Both the position numbers and the translations under genes were made by a program. A DNA stretch of 64,000 bases from Variovorax sp. S12S4 (GTDB lineage: Bacteria; Pseudomonadota; Gammaproteobacteria; Burkholderiales; Burkholderiaceae_C): contig NZ_JALPKR020000002.1 in assembly GCF_023195515.1 (NCBI RefSeq), positions 2,085,001-2,149,000 of the forward strand, given 5' to 3'. Below, piece by piece: positions 35,811-44,000 of this stretch. Under the pieces are notes generated by a model. That model saw only the letters and a program-made list of their open reading frames with translations, was not told the origin of the DNA and made no database searches. Numbering within the stretch: the first letter of the stretch is position 1; every line of letters begins with the position of its first letter.

Positions 35811-36530
35811 CTACACGCCCAGGTAGCGCGTCCAGAGCGAACGGTCGGCGTCGAGCGCGGCCGAGTCGCCCTGCCACACCACGCGGCCGCGCTCCAGGAT
35901 CACATGGCGGTCGGCCAGCGGCAGCAGGCGCTGCACGTACTTGTCGACCACCAGGATCGCTTCGCCTTCGGCCTTGAGCGTGGCAATGCAGTGCCAGATC
36001 TCCTCGCGGATCACCGGTGCCAGGCCTTCCGTGGCTTCGTCGAGGATCAACAGGCGCGGATGCGTGGAGAGGGCGCGGGCAATCGCCAGCATCTGCTGCT
36101 CGCCGCCCGAGAGCTGGTTGCCCGCATTGGCCTTGCGCTCCGCGAGACGCGGAAACAGGGCGTACAGCGCATCGACCGTCCAGCGCGGCGCGCTGCCCGG
36201 CCGGGGCCGTGCGAAGGCGCGCAGGTGCTCGTCGACGCTGAGGTTCGGAAACACATGCCGCCCCTCGGGCACGATGGCCACGCCGCGCCGGGCGATGGCG
36301 TCCGGCTTGTGGCCGCCGATGGCATCGCCGCCGAAGTGCACGCTGCCGCGCATCGGCGCGAGCGTGCCCGTCAGCACCTTCAGCAGCGTGCTCTTGCCCA
36401 TGCCGTTGCGGCCGAGCAGCGCGAGCACTTCGCCCGCGCCGATCTTCAAGTCGATACCGAACAGCACCTGGCTGGCGCCGTAGCCGGCCTCGACGGATTT
36501 CGCGTCGAGCAATGTGGTGGCCGCGTTCAT
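35811..36530 (-). CDS. livF: Branched-chain amino acid-type ABC transporter ATPase (LivF)
   Basis: 239 residues. Walker A GRNGMGKST (about 38-46), signature LSGGEQQMLAIARAL, Walker B LLILDEATEGLAP and the H-loop. Last gene of the Liv operon, overlapping livG by 4 bases. LivF-type ATPases work as a pair with LivG. The imported ligand may be an amino acid or another small acid such as an amide or aromatic; the family is broad. Confidence 0.93.
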   Translation of the reverse strand: MNAATTLLDAKSVEAGYGASQVLFGIDLKIGAGEVLALLGRNGMGKSTLLKVLTGTLAPMRGSVHFGGDAIGGHKPDAIARRGVAIVPEGRHVFPNLSVDEHLRAFARPRPGSAPRWTVDALYALFPRLAERKANAGNQLSGGEQQMLAIARALSTHPRLLILDEATEGLAPVIREEIWHCIATLKAEGEAILVVDKYVQRLLPLADRHVILERGRVVWQGDSAALDADRSLWTRYLGV

Positions 36531-37282
36531 GCGTGTCCCTCTGCTTCCGTACCGAGATACACCGCCTGCACGTCGGGGTGTCCGCGCACTTCGTCGGCCG
36601 TGCCGCTCATCAGCACGCGCCCTTGCACCAGCACCGTGAGCCGGTCGGCCAGGCGGAACACCGCGTCCATGTCGTGCTCGATCAGCAGGATGGCCATCGA
36701 CTCGCGCAGCGATTCGATCAGCTCCACCATGCGCGCCGATTCGTCGGGGCCCATGCCGGCCATCGGCTCGTCGAGCAGCAGCAGCTTGGGCTCGGCCGCA
36801 AGCGCCAGCGCCACGTCGAGCGCACGCTGGGCACCATGCGGCAGGGTGCCCGCAATGCGGTGGCGTTCGCTGCCCAGGCCGACGCGTTCGGCCAGCGCCA
36901 CGGCACGCTCCACCAGGGCGCGCTCGTTCGCGCGCGGTGCCATGAAGCGCAGGCTGCTGCCCGCATGGGCCTGCGCCGCGAGCATCAGGTTGTCGTGCAC
37001 GGTTTCCTTGGCAAACACGCGCGTTACCTGGAAGCAGCGCGACATGCCGGCCGCCACGCGCTGGTGGTCTTTGAAGCCGGTGATGTCCTTCTCGTCCAGC
37101 AGGATGCGCCCGGCGTCGGCCTTGAGCAGCCCGGTGATCAGGTTCACCAGCGTGGTCTTGCCCGCGCCGTTAGGCCCGATGAGCGCATGCACTTCGCCGC
37201 GCTCCACGGTCAGGTTCACATGGTCGGTTGCGAGCAAGCCGCCAAAGCGCTTGACCAACCCTTCGATTCTGAAAAGGCTCAT
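36527..37282 (-). CDS. livG: Branched-chain amino acid-type ABC transporter ATPase (LivG)
   Basis: 251 residues. Walker A GPNGAGKTT (36-44), signature around PHGAQRALDVALALA (the LivG-typical variation), Walker B LLLLDEPMAGMGP. Overlaps livF by 4 bases and livM by 4 bases. Its ATG at 37282 lies just past the palindromic repeat that writes the end of livM. Works with LivF on the cytoplasmic face. Confidence 0.93.
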   Translation of the reverse strand: MSLFRIEGLVKRFGGLLATDHVNLTVERGEVHALIGPNGAGKTTLVNLITGLLKADAGRILLDEKDITGFKDHQRVAAGMSRCFQVTRVFAKETVHDNLMLAAQAHAGSSLRFMAPRANERALVERAVALAERVGLGSERHRIAGTLPHGAQRALDVALALAAEPKLLLLDEPMAGMGPDESARMVELIESLRESMAILLIEHDMDAVFRLADRLTVLVQGRVLMSGTADEVRGHPDVQAVYLGTEAEGHA

Positions 37283-38247
37283 GTCTTACTCCCTCGCCCC
37301 TCTGGGGAGAGGGCCGGGGTGAGGGGCAAGCGGCGCTTGTACAAAGCTGCGAGTCCTTTGGGCGCCCACAACGCAACAGCAATCAACAGCAATCCGAGCG
37401 GCATGTGCCAGTGCTCCGTGTATTGCTTCAAGAACTCTTCCAGCAGCAGCCACACGATGGCGCCCACAGGCCCGCCCCAGCTGCGCCCCAGCCCGCCGAT
37501 GACGACCATCACGAGCAGCGTGGCCGATTGCGTCCAGTGCATCGTCGCCGGGCTCACGAACCCGTTGCCGCCCGCAAGCAGCGCGCCCGCCAGCCCCGCG
37601 ATGGCGCCGGCAATCGTGAAGGCCACCAGCTGCAGCCGGAACACCGGGTAGCCCAGTGCCCGCATGCGCGTCTCGTTGTCGCGAATGCCCATGAGCGCAT
37701 GGCCGAAGCGCGACTGCGTTGCACGCTGCAGCCACCAGAGCGCCAGCGCCACGATGACCAGCACTACCCAATAGAAGTTCGACTCGTTGCCCAGGTCGAG
37801 CCCGGGCAGCAGCGTCGGGCGGCTCATGAGCGTGTAGCCGTCGTCGCCGCCATAGCGCCGCAGCGACACCACCACGAAGTACAGCATCTGCGCAAAGGCC
37901 AGCGTGGTCATGATGAAGTACACGCCGCGCGTGCGCAGCGCCACCGTGCCGATGAGCGCTGCAACCAGGCCGGCGACCAGCGCGGCCAGCGGCCACATCA
38001 CCCATGCCGACATCACGCCCGCATCGCTGAGCGCCACCACCGTGTACGCGCCCATGCCGATGAAGCCCGCATGCCCGAGCGCCACCATGCCGCCGAAGCC
38101 GAGGATGAAATTGAGGCTCGCGGCCGCGAGCGCCACCACGAGCACGCGCCGCACGAAGCCGATGTAGAAGTCGAGCCCGAGCAGCGGTGCGACCAGCGGA
38201 AACGCCGCGAGTACAAGCAGCGGCAGGAGGATGTAGATCTTTTTCAT
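37279..38247 (-). CDS. livM: Branched-chain amino acid-type ABC transporter permease (LivM)
   Basis: 322 residues, about 9-10 membrane segments. Conserved loop GAIGG-like blocks, here FILGFGGMVALGHAGFIGMGAY and VVIGGLGRSWGGPVGA. The last residues (LPLTPALSPEGRGSKT) are encoded by the palindromic repeat at 37287-37326 and are unlike normal LivM ends, so the gene was probably extended or retailed by the repeat. Stop overlaps the livG ATG. Upstream is dispersed repeat copy C. Confidence 0.92.
   Translation of the reverse strand: MKKIYILLPLLVLAAFPLVAPLLGLDFYIGFVRRVLVVALAAASLNFILGFGGMVALGHAGFIGMGAYTVVALSDAGVMSAWVMWPLAALVAGLVAALIGTVALRTRGVYFIMTTLAFAQMLYFVVVSLRRYGGDDGYTLMSRPTLLPGLDLGNESNFYWVVLVIVALALWWLQRATQSRFGHALMGIRDNETRMRALGYPVFRLQLVAFTIAGAIAGLAGALLAGGNGFVSPATMHWTQSATLLVMVVIGGLGRSWGGPVGAIVWLLLEEFLKQYTEHWHMPLGLLLIAVALWAPKGLAALYKRRLPLTPALSPEGRGSKT
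37287..37326 (-). repeat. Short palindromic repeat inside livM 3' end
   Basis: CCCTCGCCCCTCTGGGGAGAGGGCC-type hairpin followed by GGGGTGAGGGG, same family as 9244-9278. On the coding strand it encodes TPALSPEGRG, a tail often seen at gene ends with this repeat in proteobacteria. It also places CTCTCCCC/GGGGAG just before the livG start region. Confidence 0.72.
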
Positions 38248-38305
38248 GGACGCGTCCGCGCCTTCGAGAGGTGCCGGGCCATCGGCGAGCGCAGCGAAGC
38301 CCGTT

Positions 38306-38400
38306 CGGGGAACACCGCGGAACCGGCTTTGCCGGGCCGCCGGTGTTGCCCCCGGAGAGGGGGTTGGCGAAGCGACACGAAGTGCGCGCAGCTTGGGGGT
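38306..38400 (+). repeat. Dispersed ~95-bp repeat, copy C
   Basis: Located between livH and livM, within one operon, unlike copies A and B at transcript ends. Contains the same GCGGAACCGGCTTTGCCGGG core and AGCGACACGAAGTGCGCG block. Read in the direction of the operon it could form an intercistronic hairpin. Confidence 0.78.
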
Positions 38401-38404
38401 GAAC

Positions 38405-39325
38405 TCATGACCGCGCCGAGAAAAGGCCGGAGGGCCGGAAGATGAGGACGACCACCATCAGCGCATACATCGCCACTTCGGCGAACAGCGGCCCCAGGTC
38501 GGCAGCCGTGGCCGGCGGCAGCGTGGCGCGCAGCAGCATCGGCACGAAGGCGCGGCCGATGGTGTCGACCACGCCCACCAGCAGCGCGGCCACGAAGGCG
38601 CCGCGCACCGAGCCGATGCCGCCGATCACCAGCACCACCAGCGCCGGAATCAGGATGGCTTCGCCCATGCCCACCTGCACCGCGACGATGGGCCCCATCA
38701 GCGCGCCGGCCAGTGCAGCCAGCGCCGCGCCGAGCAGGAACACGCCGTTGAAGATGCGACCCACGCGCACGCCCATCAGCTCGGCCATCGGCCGGTCTGA
38801 AGCGCCCGCGCGCACCCGCATGCCGATGCGCGTGTGGTTGACCAGCAGGTAGAGCGCAAGCGCCACCAGCAGCCCGCCGGCCAGGATGACGAGCCGGTAC
38901 GCCGGGTAGGGCAGGCCGTCCACCAACTCGATAGGCCCGGAGAGGGCGGCCGGCGTCGGCGCCATCACCGGCGACGGCCCCCAGGCCATCTTGACGATGT
39001 CGTCCGCCACCAGGATCACGCCGAAGGTCGCGAGCACCTGCGCCAGGTGGTCGCGCGTATAGAGGCGCCGCATCAGCAGCACTTCGAGCAGCAGCGCCAC
39101 CACCACCGTCACGGCCACCGCAATCACGATGGCCGCGGTGAACGAGCCGGTGCGCGTGTGCGCCTCTGCCGCCACATAGGCGCCCGACATGAAGAGCGAG
39201 CCGTGCGCCAGGTTCAGCACGTCCATGATGCCGAACACCAGCGTGAGCCCCGCCGCCAGCAGGAACAGCATCAGCCCATAGCCGAGGCCATTGAGCAGCT
39301 GCTCGAGAACGAGGATGCCGCTCAC
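38405..39325 (-). CDS. livH: Branched-chain amino acid-type ABC transporter permease (LivH)
   Basis: 306 residues from GTG 39325, which overlaps the receptor stop as GTGA; a GTG at 39337 in frame would add four residues. The N-terminus LVLEQLLNGLGYGLMLFLLAAG starts the first membrane segment. Typical LivH blocks: GLTLVFGIMDVLNLAHGSLFM, GAYVAAE and VVLVIGGIGSVRGAFVAALLVG. Partner of LivM. The gap to livM (157 bp) holds repeat copy C. Confidence 0.9.
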   Translation of the reverse strand: MSGILVLEQLLNGLGYGLMLFLLAAGLTLVFGIMDVLNLAHGSLFMSGAYVAAEAHTRTGSFTAAIVIAVAVTVVVALLLEVLLMRRLYTRDHLAQVLATFGVILVADDIVKMAWGPSPVMAPTPAALSGPIELVDGLPYPAYRLVILAGGLLVALALYLLVNHTRIGMRVRAGASDRPMAELMGVRVGRIFNGVFLLGAALAALAGALMGPIVAVQVGMGEAILIPALVVLVIGGIGSVRGAFVAALLVGVVDTIGRAFVPMLLRATLPPATAADLGPLFAEVAMYALMVVVLIFRPSGLFSARS

Positions 39326-40527
39326 TTGAGGGGGCACTTGTCGGCGTACGAGTCGCCGTAGTTCGTGAGAACGGTGTTGATCAGCTTGTTCGTGACCTTG
39401 CCCTGTGCATCCTTGCCGATCACGCGCAGATAGAAGTTCTCGATCGGAAAGTGATTGTTCGCATACTTGAAGTTGCCGCGCGTCGAGGCGTAGTTGGCCT
39501 TCTTGAGAGCGGCCACCACGGCTTCGCGGTTTTGCGCGTTGCCGCCGGCCTGCTTCACGGCGGCGTCCATCGCAAGAATGGCGTCATAAGCCTGCGCCGC
39601 ATACACCGACGGATAGCGGCCGTTGTATTCCTTGCGGAATGCGGCCACGAAAGCCTTGTTGGCCGCGTTGTCCAGGTCGTGCGCCCAGTGCGAGGTGTTG
39701 AACAGGCCGAGCATCGGCTCGCCCACGGCGCCGATCACGTCCTCGTCGGCCGAGAAGCCGCTGGTCACGAGCGTGATGTCCTTCGAGAGGCCCGCGCCCA
39801 CGAACTGCTTGATGAAGTTGATGCCCATGGCGCCGGGCAGGAAGAAGTAGATCGAGTCGGGCTTGGCCGCGCGCAGCTGCGCGAGTTCGGCGGCGTAGTC
39901 GATCTGGCCGAGCTTGGTGTAGAGCTCGTCGGCGACCTGGCCCTTGAACTGGCGCTTGAAGCCGCCGAGTGCATCCTTGCCGGCGGGATAGTTGGGAGCG
40001 ATCAGCACGGTCTTCTTGAAGCCGCGGTCCTGTGCGAACTTGCCGGCGGCCTCATGGAACTGGTCGTTCTGGTATGCCGTGCCGAAGAAGTACGCATTGC
40101 ACTGGGCACCCGCAAACTGGCTCGGGCCGGCGTTGGCCGAAAGGTACGGCACCTTGGCGTTGAACAGCGTCGGGCCGACGGCCAGCGCCACGTTGGACCC
40201 GATGGGGCCGCTGAAAATATCGATCTTGTCGCGCTGGATCATGCGGTCGACCAGCTGCTTGGCCTGGTCGGGGCTGCCGGCCATGTCGGCTTGCACAAAC
40301 TCCACGTCTTGTCCGCCGAGCTTGCCGCCCAGCTGCTTGATGCCGAGCGCAAAGCCGTCGCGCGCCTCGGCGCCCAATGCCGCGAAGGGGCCCGAGATGT
40401 CGAGCGCCAGGCCCACCTTGACGGGCGCGGCCATGGCGGATGCCGCACCGCCAAGGGCTGCACCGCAGAGCAGCAGCGAAAGCAGGGTGCGCGGCAGCGC
40501 GGGCAACTTCGGGGACGGGTGGCTCAT
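39322..40527 (-). CDS. Branched-chain amino acid-type ABC transporter substrate-binding protein
   Basis: 401 residues, Peripla_BP_6 class. Sec signal peptide of about 33 residues ending SAMAAP. Mature start VKVGLALDISGPFAALGAEARDG; DIFSGPIGSNVALAVGPTLF and TSGFSADEDVIGAVGEPMLG follow. First gene of the Liv operon, behind a good promoter candidate (40616-40643). Ligand unknown; the ADDK-like specificity residues cannot be judged by eye. Stop overlaps livH. Confidence 0.92.
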   Translation of the reverse strand: MSHPSPKLPALPRTLLSLLLCGAALGGAASAMAAPVKVGLALDISGPFAALGAEARDGFALGIKQLGGKLGGQDVEFVQADMAGSPDQAKQLVDRMIQRDKIDIFSGPIGSNVALAVGPTLFNAKVPYLSANAGPSQFAGAQCNAYFFGTAYQNDQFHEAAGKFAQDRGFKKTVLIAPNYPAGKDALGGFKRQFKGQVADELYTKLGQIDYAAELAQLRAAKPDSIYFFLPGAMGINFIKQFVGAGLSKDITLVTSGFSADEDVIGAVGEPMLGLFNTSHWAHDLDNAANKAFVAAFRKEYNGRYPSVYAAQAYDAILAMDAAVKQAGGNAQNREAVVAALKKANYASTRGNFKYANNHFPIENFYLRVIGKDAQGKVTNKLINTVLTNYGDSYADKCPLK

Positions 40528-40566
40528 GGGTTCTCCAGGGCAAAGGAAGGGTGAAACGATGTCACC

Positions 40567-40587
40567 GGCACCGCGCCATGCGGTGCC
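40567..40587 (-). promoter_or_regulatory. Leader hairpin upstream of the Liv receptor
   Basis: Perfect 8-bp inverted repeat GGCACCGC-GCCAT-GCGGTGCC in the leader, 40 bases before the ATG at 40527. Could be an mRNA stem or an operator downstream of the promoter. Confidence 0.4.
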
Positions 40588-40615
40588 AGGAACATCGAAC
40601 CGTTGATAGCTAAAT

Positions 40616-40643
40616 ACTTTAACCATAAACAATTCGGTGTCAA
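40616..40643 (-). promoter_or_regulatory. Sigma70-type promoter candidate for the Liv operon
   Basis: On the minus strand TTGACA (40643-40638), a 16-base AT-rich spacer, then TAAAGT (40621-40616), leading toward the receptor ATG 89 bases downstream. The -35 is perfect and the -10 matches four of six. A 10-bp perfect palindrome GTGCTAGCAC at 40646-40655 lies just upstream of -35 and is a possible operator. Confidence 0.45.
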
Positions 40644-40700
40644 CGGTGCTAGCACGAATGGTGCCAGTGAATCGTGTCACTTCCTGGTGCGCGGATCGCC

Positions 40701-40940
40701 TCAGCCGAAGGGGCTGGCCGTGGCAAACCACAGGCCGATGCCGGTGGCGATGATGAACGCGCCGTCGGTCACGCCGGCCACCAGGAAGAACTTGCTCTGC
40801 AGCGCGTCGATCATCTCGGGCTGGCGCGCACTGCTTTCGAGAAACTTCTGGCCGACGAGCGCAATGCCCAGACAGGAGCCGAGCGCCGCGATGCCGATCA
40901 GCAGGGCCACTGCGAGCGGAAGGATGTTGAAGCCGGTCAT
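40701..40940 (-). CDS. Orphan ATP synthase c-subunit-like protein
   Basis: 79 residues: two hydrophobic helices joined by a polar loop, the F0 c-subunit plan. The loop SSARQPE (36-42) and the ion-binding carboxylate Asp59 in the second helix (AGVTDGAF) match bacterial AtpE; helix 1 has the GIAALGSCLGIALVG glycine pattern. No other atp gene is in the window, so it lies outside an ATP synthase operon. Divergence is mainly in the ends and helix 2 (GLWFATASPFG). It may be a second c-ring subunit, an alternative ring or a decoy. It lies downstream of a strong terminator at 41030-41062 and so has its own transcription. Confidence 0.8.
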   Translation of the reverse strand: MTGFNILPLAVALLIGIAALGSCLGIALVGQKFLESSARQPEMIDALQSKFFLVAGVTDGAFIIATGIGLWFATASPFG

Positions 40941-41029
40941 GGTGTTTTCTCCTGGTTGGTTGATCGATGGAGGTACTTTCTCAAAGCGGGTGCGTGCGGT
41001 CCATGACGCCGGAGGTCATCGGCAGGACG

Positions 41030-41062
41030 AAAAAAGCCGGCCGCGAGAGGCGGCCGGCTTTT
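41030..41062 (-). terminator. Rho-independent terminator of the large dihaem-protein gene
   Basis: Perfect stem GCCGGCCGC-GAGAG-GCGGCCGGC flanked by AAAAAA and TTTT. On the minus strand the stem is followed by six T, 19 bases after the stop at 41081. Shape and T run are those of a strong intrinsic terminator; it could also work on the plus strand with four T. Confidence 0.85.
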
Positions 41063-41080
41063 CAGGGGAGCGTCAGCGCG

Positions 41081-44000
41081 TCAGGGCAGTTGGGTCCAGC
41101 TCTGGTTCGTACCGCCGTTGCAGGTCCACGTGATGAGCGCGGTGTCCTGCGCCGTGGAAGCGTTCGGCACGTCCAGGCACGAGCCCGAGGCGCGGTTGCG
41201 AATGCTTCCGCCCACCAGGCTCCACTGCGCCGTGTTGCCGGCCGAGCAGGCCACCTGCACCACCGGCGCGTTGGTGGTCGCCGTACCGTTCTGCGCCAGG
41301 CACAGGCCGCTGTGCTCGGCCGCGAACTGCACGTAGCCGCCGGTGATGCTGTTCACGGTGAACTTCTCGTTGCCCGCGTTGCCGCAGGGCCATTGCACCG
41401 CCGTTGTGCCGCTGGTGGTGAGCGCGCCCTTGATGTTCACGCACATCGTGGGGTTCAGGTCCGAGCGCAGGCGCGTGACCACGGCCGGGGCCGTGTCCAG
41501 CGATCGCACGTACTCGCGCAGCGCGACCACATCATTTGCCGGCAAGCTCGACGCGTTGCCGTGGCCGCCGCTCAGCACGTCCTGCAAGGTGGCCGCCTGC
41601 CCGTTGTGGAAGAAGGCCGTGGTGTTCCAGGTGCCCGAGAGCGTGGGCGTGTCGAAACCCAGGCCCGCCAGCGGCTGGTTGATGCCCTTGCCGGAGGAGA
41701 GCTGGATCGTGCCCACGTCGTGCCTGAGGCCGTCGCGGAAGGTGCCTCCGGTGTGGCAGGTGGCGCACTGCGCCGTGTTGAACACCGTCTGGCCTCGCGC
41801 CGCCTCCACGCTCAGGCTGCCGTCCGCCGCACGCGCCGGGCTGCGCATGTACTTGTTCAGCGAACCCAGGTAGGCCGCAAGGTCGTCCAGCTGCGCGTTC
41901 TTGCCGGCCTTGGGCGCGCCCAACGGATCGGAGGTGGCCGCGAAGTCGGCATTGCTCAGGAAGCCCGTTCCGCCGAACTCGTTGCGGATGTCGTTCTCGA
42001 AGTCCTGCACCTCGTCGAAGTTGGCGGTCCAGTGCATCTTGCCGTGGCCGGCGCCGCGCTTGCCCATGAGGCTGATGGTGCGTCGAAGACCTTCACCGCG
42101 CTGCGTGAAGTCCCACACCATGCCGTCGTCGCCGCCATCGGCATGGCAGCTTGCGCACGAGATGTAGTTGTCCTTGCTCATGCGCCGGTCGGAGGCGTTG
42201 TAGAACACCTGCTTGCCGCGCAAGGCCGCGGCCGCCATGGGCTCCTGCGCCACCGTCGACACGTTCTGCAGGAAGGTCGCGGCATTGCTCTCCGAACTCA
42301 GCACCAGGGCCACGTCGTGCACCGAGACCGAGCGCGCCAGGAAGTTGTTGACGAACAGCCGCTTGCGTGCCGCATCCAGGTACAGGCCGTGCGGCGCGCT
42401 GCTGGCGTTGATCTCGCCGCGAACCGCGCGGCTGTAGGGGTCGACGATCGCCACGCGGTTGCCTTCCATCTGCGCCACGAACAGGTAGTCGCCCGATGGA
42501 GAGAACAGCGCGGCGCGCGCGGGCGCGCGGTCGTCGAAGTCGATCTGCTCGTCGAACACTTCCGCGGCGGTCTGCAGGTTGACCTGCGAGAGGATGGAGC
42601 GCACCGTCTGGTCGTGCAGCAGGTTGTTGCCGTCCCTGAACTTGCCGCGCACGATGTTGTCCTTCTTCGAAGGCAGCACCGCGCGCCGGCCGTCGGGCGA
42701 GATCACCACCTGGCTCAGGTAGTTGGCCACGCCGCGCGCGCGGCCCTCGGTGTCCACGGTGGTGGTGTCCACCGGCAGCGCAATGGTGCTCATGGCGCTC
42801 ATGCTCTGCAGGTTCACCTTGTGCAGCTGGCCGCCGGTCATCTGCGACTTGAAGCGCGTGACATACGCCGCCTGTGCGTCCGAGCTCACCGCAATGCCGC
42901 GCAGGCTGCCTTCGAGTGCAACCGCGCCGGTGGTGGCGCCGTTGCTCGGGTCGAAGCTCATCAGCACCGACTTGCTCTCCAGCGTCAGCAGGCCCTTGGT
43001 TCCGTCAGGCGTGAAGGCCACGCCGTAGGGGCCGCTGCCGTAGGCCAGCGGCACGGTGGCCGAGAGGCTGCCGTCGGCCGCGCTGAGCGCCACCAGCTTG
43101 TCCTCGCCCTGCACCGTGACCCAGATGCGCCCATCGGGGCCCACGGCCAGCGTTTTCGGCTCGTCGCCCACGCGCACTTCCCATCGCTTGGCCAGGGTCT
43201 GTGCGTCGATGGCGGCGACCGTGCCGCTGTCGGGGTTGACCGAGTAGACCGAATTCGCGTCGCCCGCGATGTTGGTGGTGTGCGTGGGCGCCCGCGGCGT
43301 GGTCGGGACGATCACCGTGAGGTTGTAGGTGTAGAAGGTCTCGCGCCCGCTCGCGTCTCGCACGGTCAGCGTCACTGTGTAGTGGCCCGGCCGCGTGTAG
43401 GTATAGGTATAGCGCGGCTGGGTGGAGTAGGCCGTCTGCGTGCCATCGCCGAAGTTCCAGCGGAACTGCGCGCCGCTGCTGCCGAGCGTGGCGGGGTCGA
43501 ACACCAGTTGCCCATTGACGATCTTCGGCCCGCCGCTGATGCCCGGGTCGCCGATGACGGCTTGCCCGCGCAGCGTGGCCACTTCGCCGTCGGTGAGCAC
43601 GCGGCTGTACACGCGCACTTCCGCCAGCGTGCCCTTGAACAGATCGGTATTGCCCTGGATCTGGCCCATGACCTGGAACTTGTTCGCCAGCCCCTTGGTG
43701 CCGGTGAGGCCGGTGGAACTGGTCTTCACGCCGTCCACGTACATGGTCTGCGCGCCCGAAGCCGCGTCGCGGGTCATCACCACGTGGTGCCAGTTGCCGT
43801 CGTTCACGGCCGCCTGCGAACGTGTGCCCGGGTTGTTGGTGGCCTTGTTGGCCACCGAGAGGTTCATGAAGCCGCTGCCGTCGATCCAGCCCCAGAACAC
43901 GTCGTCCGCGCCGTTGGCCTGGTCGCGCCCGAAGATGCCGGGCGCGGTCCATGGGTTGGCACTGCCGGCCTGCGTGGTCTTCATGTAGAAGCTCAGCGAG

